Shown: piece by piece, positions 4,012 to 6,675 of the stretch
How positions within the stretch are numbered: position 1 is the stretch's first letter
Layout of the letters: each line of letters starts with the position of its first letter
Source: an uncultured Clostridium sp.
Lineage (GTDB): Bacteria > Bacillota > Clostridia > TANB77 > CAG-508
Length of the DNA stretch: 6,675 nucleotides
Reading direction: 5' to 3'
NCBI GenBank assembly: GCA_900553225.1
Contig: USCV01000056.1
Coordinates: forward strand, 1-6,675
Program-made: the position numbers and the translations under genes
Notes under the pieces: generated by a model
The model's input: only the letters and a program-made list of their open reading frames with translations
What the model was told of the DNA's origin: nothing
The model's database searches: none

Positions 4012-6675
4012 AAACTATTTTTATTTTTATTATTTTTCCTCTGTGTTTTATTTGAATCTCTTTTCCGTCTAGTTTTTCACTTACTGTGTCACTTAAATGT
4101 ATTTTTACTTTATTTGGATAAGTTTCTCCATCTAAATATTCGTCAATATTTAATTCTGGATGTTTTTTTGTTAGCTTATCTACTCCACCTAATACAAATT
4201 CTCCGTCTTCTTCTACATAAATCTTGACATTACGCTTAAATAATAGTAATAGTAGTAAAAGTATTAGTCCTGCTATTCCAATAACTGCTGCTATTTGTTT
4301 GTTTCCTTTTACTTTTTCATCTTCTACTCCTAGCGTTGCTGTTTCTTTCTCTTCTGTTGGTTCAGTATTAGGTTTTTGATTGTTTTCTTCGTTGATTGGG
4401 GGTTCAACTTTTTCTTCTGTTGGTTGTCCTTCTTTATCTTCTTTTGTATTATTATTAATTATTATTGTTTTATTCTTTGTAACTGTTTTTATTATTTCTG
4501 TTTTTGGCTCTTCTTGTTTTATCTCTTCCTGTTTTGGTTCTTCTTTTATTTCTTCTTTTTCTGGTTCTTTAACTTCTTCTTTTTCAGTTACTAATACTGA
4601 GAATTTTGTTTTAAATCCTTTATATGTTATTGTAACAACTTGTAGTCCAGAATTTTGGGGATTATATCCTGAGATCATGTTGTCTGTTACTGGAATAGTA
4701 TTTATTCCACTTGATTTAATTATATCTATTGTTGCTCCTGTTATATCTAGTGCCTCACCATTTTTATAATTAATTTTGTTTGGCTCATTATTTAATGATA
4801 TTGCTTTTATTTTATCTTTTACGCTTACTTGGAATTTTCCTTGTAAACCTTTGTATTCTACTGTAATTGTTTGTGTTCCTTCTTTTGTTTTATCATATCC
4901 TGATATCATTGATGCTGTCATGTCGGTCTTTTCATCTACTTTTCCACTTGCTGTTATTATTAATATTGTTCCTCCTGTTAGGTCTAAATTTTCTCCATAT
5001 TCATAATCTGTTTTTTCTGGTTTTTTAACTTCCAATCTTGTTATGTAATCTTTTACATTGACTATGAATTCTTGAGAAAGACCTTCGTATGTTACTGTTA
5101 ATGTTTGGTTTCCAATCTTTTTAGGATTGTATCCTGTGACCATATCTTTTGTTATATTTAGTATTTTTGTTTCATTGCCTTGTTTGAACTCAATTGTTCC
5201 TCCTGTTAAATCTAATTGTTCTCCATATTTGTATTCTAATTTATTTGGTAATGTTTTTATTGTCATACTACTTGTTTGGTTAATTACTGTAATTCCAAAT
5301 GATTTAGTATAGCCTTTATAAGTTACTTTAATTGTTTTTGCACCTTCTGTACTTGTATCAAATCCTTCTATTTGTACTTCGGAATTTGTCATTGCTACTG
5401 GGGTTGTAGCTGTTTTACTTGCCATTATTGGTTTTACTTTTCCGCCTGTTAAATCAATTTTTTCACCTATTTTATATACTAGTTTATTTGGTTTTACAAT
5501 ATCAATATCTTCAATATAGTCTTTTACGTCTACTTCATATGAAGTTGTTTTGTCTTTGTATGTAACTGTTATTTTTTGTTTTCCTATTTTATTAGGATTA
5601 TATCCTGTTACCATACTTGTTGTTATATTTATTGTTTCTTTTGCTCCATTACTTCTTATTGTTTCTATTGTTCCTCCTGCTATATTTAGTGGTTCTCCAT
5701 ATTTATATTCTGCTTTTGGAGTAGTTTTCATTATGATTGATTGTATATTGTTTTCTACTATAACACCAAATTGTTCTTTTTGCCCTTTATACATAACATC
5801 TATAGTTTGTGCTCCTTCTTGTTTTGGGTTATATCCACTTATTGTTACTTTACTATCTGTAAGCGCTACTGGGGAAGTAGCTACTCCACTAGCCATAACT
5901 TCTTGAATATTTCCTCCTGTTAGGTCTAAATCTTCACCATATTCGTATTTTACTTTCGTTGGTGGTGTTAGTATAATTCCTGTTATATAATCTTTTACAT
6001 TTACTTTATATTTTAATTCTTGTCCGCCATATTTTATTGTTAACTCTTGTTCTCCTATTTTTGTAGGTTCATATCCTGTTACCATTTCTTCTGTAATTTG
6101 TTTTTCTTCTGGTCCGCTTGGTCTCACAATTGTTATTATTCCATTACTTAAATCTAATGGTTCTCCATATTTATATTCTGTTTTTGGAGTTGTTTTTATT
6201 TCCATAGATATTATTGGATCTTCTACTGATATAGTAAATGTTGTTGTTTTCGTAACTCCATTTTCTGTATAGCTTATTGTTAGTGGTAATTTTGTGTTTT
6301 CTTTGCTTGAGTCAAATCCACTTATCATTTCTTTTGTAATATCTATTGTTTCTGTTGTTCCTGTTGCTCTTGTTATTTTTAATTTTCCGCCTGTTGTGTC
6401 TAGTGTTTCTTTGACATTATATTTTACTTTTGTTGGTAATGTCTCTATAGCAACTGATTGTATTGTATTTGTTATTGTTATTGGGTAACTTGCTGTTCCT
6501 ATTATTCCGTTATTTGCAGTATATTTTAAAGTTAATGTTTTACTTACTTTATTGTCTTTTCCGTATTCTGAGATTGTTGGGTTCATATTTAATGACCCAC
6601 CGTCTTTTTCTGTTATTACCGCTGATGTTATTGGCTCTTCTTTTGTTGTTCCATCTGTATATGTTACTGTTATTT
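3977..6675 (-). CDS. Large Ig-like (Big_3) repeat surface protein with membrane anchor and cytoplasmic tail (5' end outside window)
   Basis: The frame is open from the right edge to TAG 3979-3977, about 898 codons. The first Met (codon at 6586) has no ribosome site, and the 29 codons before it read as beta-strand-rich Ig-like sequence, so the true start lies upstream. Numbering from that Met, eight repeats of 75-83 residues begin near 42, 125, 201, 281, 358, 438, 516 and 593. Most carry the pattern P-x-K-x-x-Y-x-x-G-E-x-L-D-L-T-G-G, a (S/T)GY-x-P turn and VTYKG, typical of Big_3 (PF07523) Ig-like domains. Residues 668-757 are a Glu/Lys/Pro/Asn-rich stalk. A helix at about 764-783 (AAVIGIAGLILLLLLLLF) is followed by KR, predicting an extracellular N-terminus and a cytoplasmic C-terminus of about 85 residues (EEDGEFVLGG, ELNIDEYLDGETYPNKV, KIHLSDTV). 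There is no LPxTG sortase signal. A role in adhesion or envelope architecture is inferred; the tail is not recognised. Confidence 0.93.
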   Translation of the reverse strand, partial: ITVTYTDGTTKEEPITSAVITEKDGGSLNMNPTISEYGKDNKVSKTLTLKYTANNGIIGTASYPITITNTIQSVAIETLPTKVKYNVKETLDTTGGKLKITRATGTTETIDITKEMISGFDSSKENTKLPLTISYTENGVTKTTTFTISVEDPIISMEIKTTPKTEYKYGEPLDLSNGIITIVRPSGPEEKQITEEMVTGYEPTKIGEQELTIKYGGQELKYKVNVKDYITGIILTPPTKVKYEYGEDLDLTGGNIQEVMASGVATSPVALTDSKVTISGYNPKQEGAQTIDVMYKGQKEQFGVIVENNIQSIIMKTTPKAEYKYGEPLNIAGGTIETIRSNGAKETINITTSMVTGYNPNKIGKQKITVTYKDKTTSYEVDVKDYIEDIDIVKPNKLVYKIGEKIDLTGGKVKPIMASKTATTPVAMTNSEVQIEGFDTSTEGAKTIKVTYKGYTKSFGITVINQTSSMTIKTLPNKLEYKYGEQLDLTGGTIEFKQGNETKILNITKDMVTGYNPKKIGNQTLTVTYEGLSQEFIVNVKDYITRLEVKKPEKTDYEYGENLDLTGGTILIITASGKVDEKTDMTASMISGYDKTKEGTQTITVEYKGLQGKFQVSVKDKIKAISLNNEPNKINYKNGEALDITGATIDIIKSSGINTIPVTDNMISGYNPQNSGLQVVTITYKGFKTKFSVLVTEKEEVKEPEKEEIKEEPKQEEIKQEEPKTEIIKTVTKNKTIIINNNTKEDKEGQPTEEKVEPPINEENNQKPNTEPTEEKETATLGVEDEKVKGNKQIAAVIGIAGLILLLLLLLFKRNVKIYVEEDGEFVLGGVDKLTKKHPELNIDEYLDGETYPNKVKIHLSDTVSEKLDGKEIQIKHRGKIIKIKIVYDDKPYEIILK
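4811..6214 (-). repeat. Three copies of a two-domain Ig super-repeat
   Basis: Within the Ig-repeat protein, domains starting at residues 125, 281 and 438 (counted from the Met at 6586) form one class, with KTxPKxEYKYGE and MVTGY-x-P-x-KIG. Those starting at 201, 358 and 516 form another, with (M/T)AS and GYN/GFD/GYD followed by EG-x-(Q/K)-TI. Class A and class B alternate, giving A-B blocks of 155-157 residues at 6214-5747, 5746-5276 and 5275-4811. DNA supports this: a 23-base identical stretch occurs at 5690-5712 and 6158-6180, offset by 468 bases. The flanking first and eighth domains fit neither class well. Confidence 0.7.

Noticed and set aside
4376..4769. Plus-strand frames rich in Phe, Ser and Leu
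   Set aside because: They are opposite the Glu/Lys/Pro stalk of the Ig-repeat gene, lack ribosome sites and show the low-complexity composition of an antisense shadow.
6424..6441. LPTK in the Ig-repeat protein as a sortase motif
   Set aside because: It is part of the repeated Ig strand (P-x-K-x-x-Y), far from the C-terminus, and is not followed by a membrane span and basic tail.
6584..6586. ATG as the real start of the Ig-repeat gene
   Set aside because: No proper ribosome site lies before it, no signal peptide follows, and the frame stays open to the window edge with Ig-like strand sequence.

Overview
The window is strongly AT-rich. Its three genes all lie on the minus strand, use A/T-ending codons (AAA, GAA, ATA, ACA, TTA) and have clear GGAGG-type ribosome sites. 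TGA ends the small middle gene and tryptophan is read from TGG, so the standard bacterial code applies. With two giant secreted or membrane-anchored repeat proteins, this fits a low-GC Firmicute, most likely an uncultured gut Clostridia-type bacterium. That assignment is inference; the window has no phylogenetic marker.

Layout, in coordinate order: (1) 1-2868 minus, a GTG-started gene with an intact 5' end that runs off the left edge. It encodes a signal or anchor segment, a beta-helix region, a BIG2 Ig-like domain, a complete set of seven RCC1-type blades, then a second BIG2 and the start of a second propeller. (2) 2869-3232, an AT-rich spacer with a candidate promoter for gene 1 and a candidate terminator for the gene upstream of it. 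(3) 3233-3631 minus, a 132-residue membrane-anchored protein with a PepSY-like extracytoplasmic domain. (4) 3632-3976, a spacer unusually dense in structure: a short-leader promoter, two abutting perfect palindromes, three tandem ~42-bp hairpin units, an 85-bp nested inverted repeat, and one copy of a 38-bp tandem duplication whose other copy is the 3' end of the next gene. (5) 3977-6675 minus, the C-terminal part of a large cell-surface protein with eight Big_3-type Ig-like repeats, a Glu/Lys/Pro stalk, one membrane span and an ~85-residue C-terminal domain predicted to be cytoplasmic. Its 5' end is beyond the right edge.

The genes share strand and a cell-envelope theme, but the 345-364 bp gaps and separate promoter signals suggest separate transcripts rather than a tight operon. 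Both large proteins look like adhesion or surface-display proteins enlarged by duplication of multi-domain blocks (465 residues in the RCC1 protein, about 157 residues in the Ig protein). No enzyme, RNA gene, CRISPR array or transposase is visible. The least ordinary parts are the structured spacer at 3679-4011, the cytoplasmic tail of the Ig protein, and the BIG2 plus seven-blade module of the RCC1 protein.
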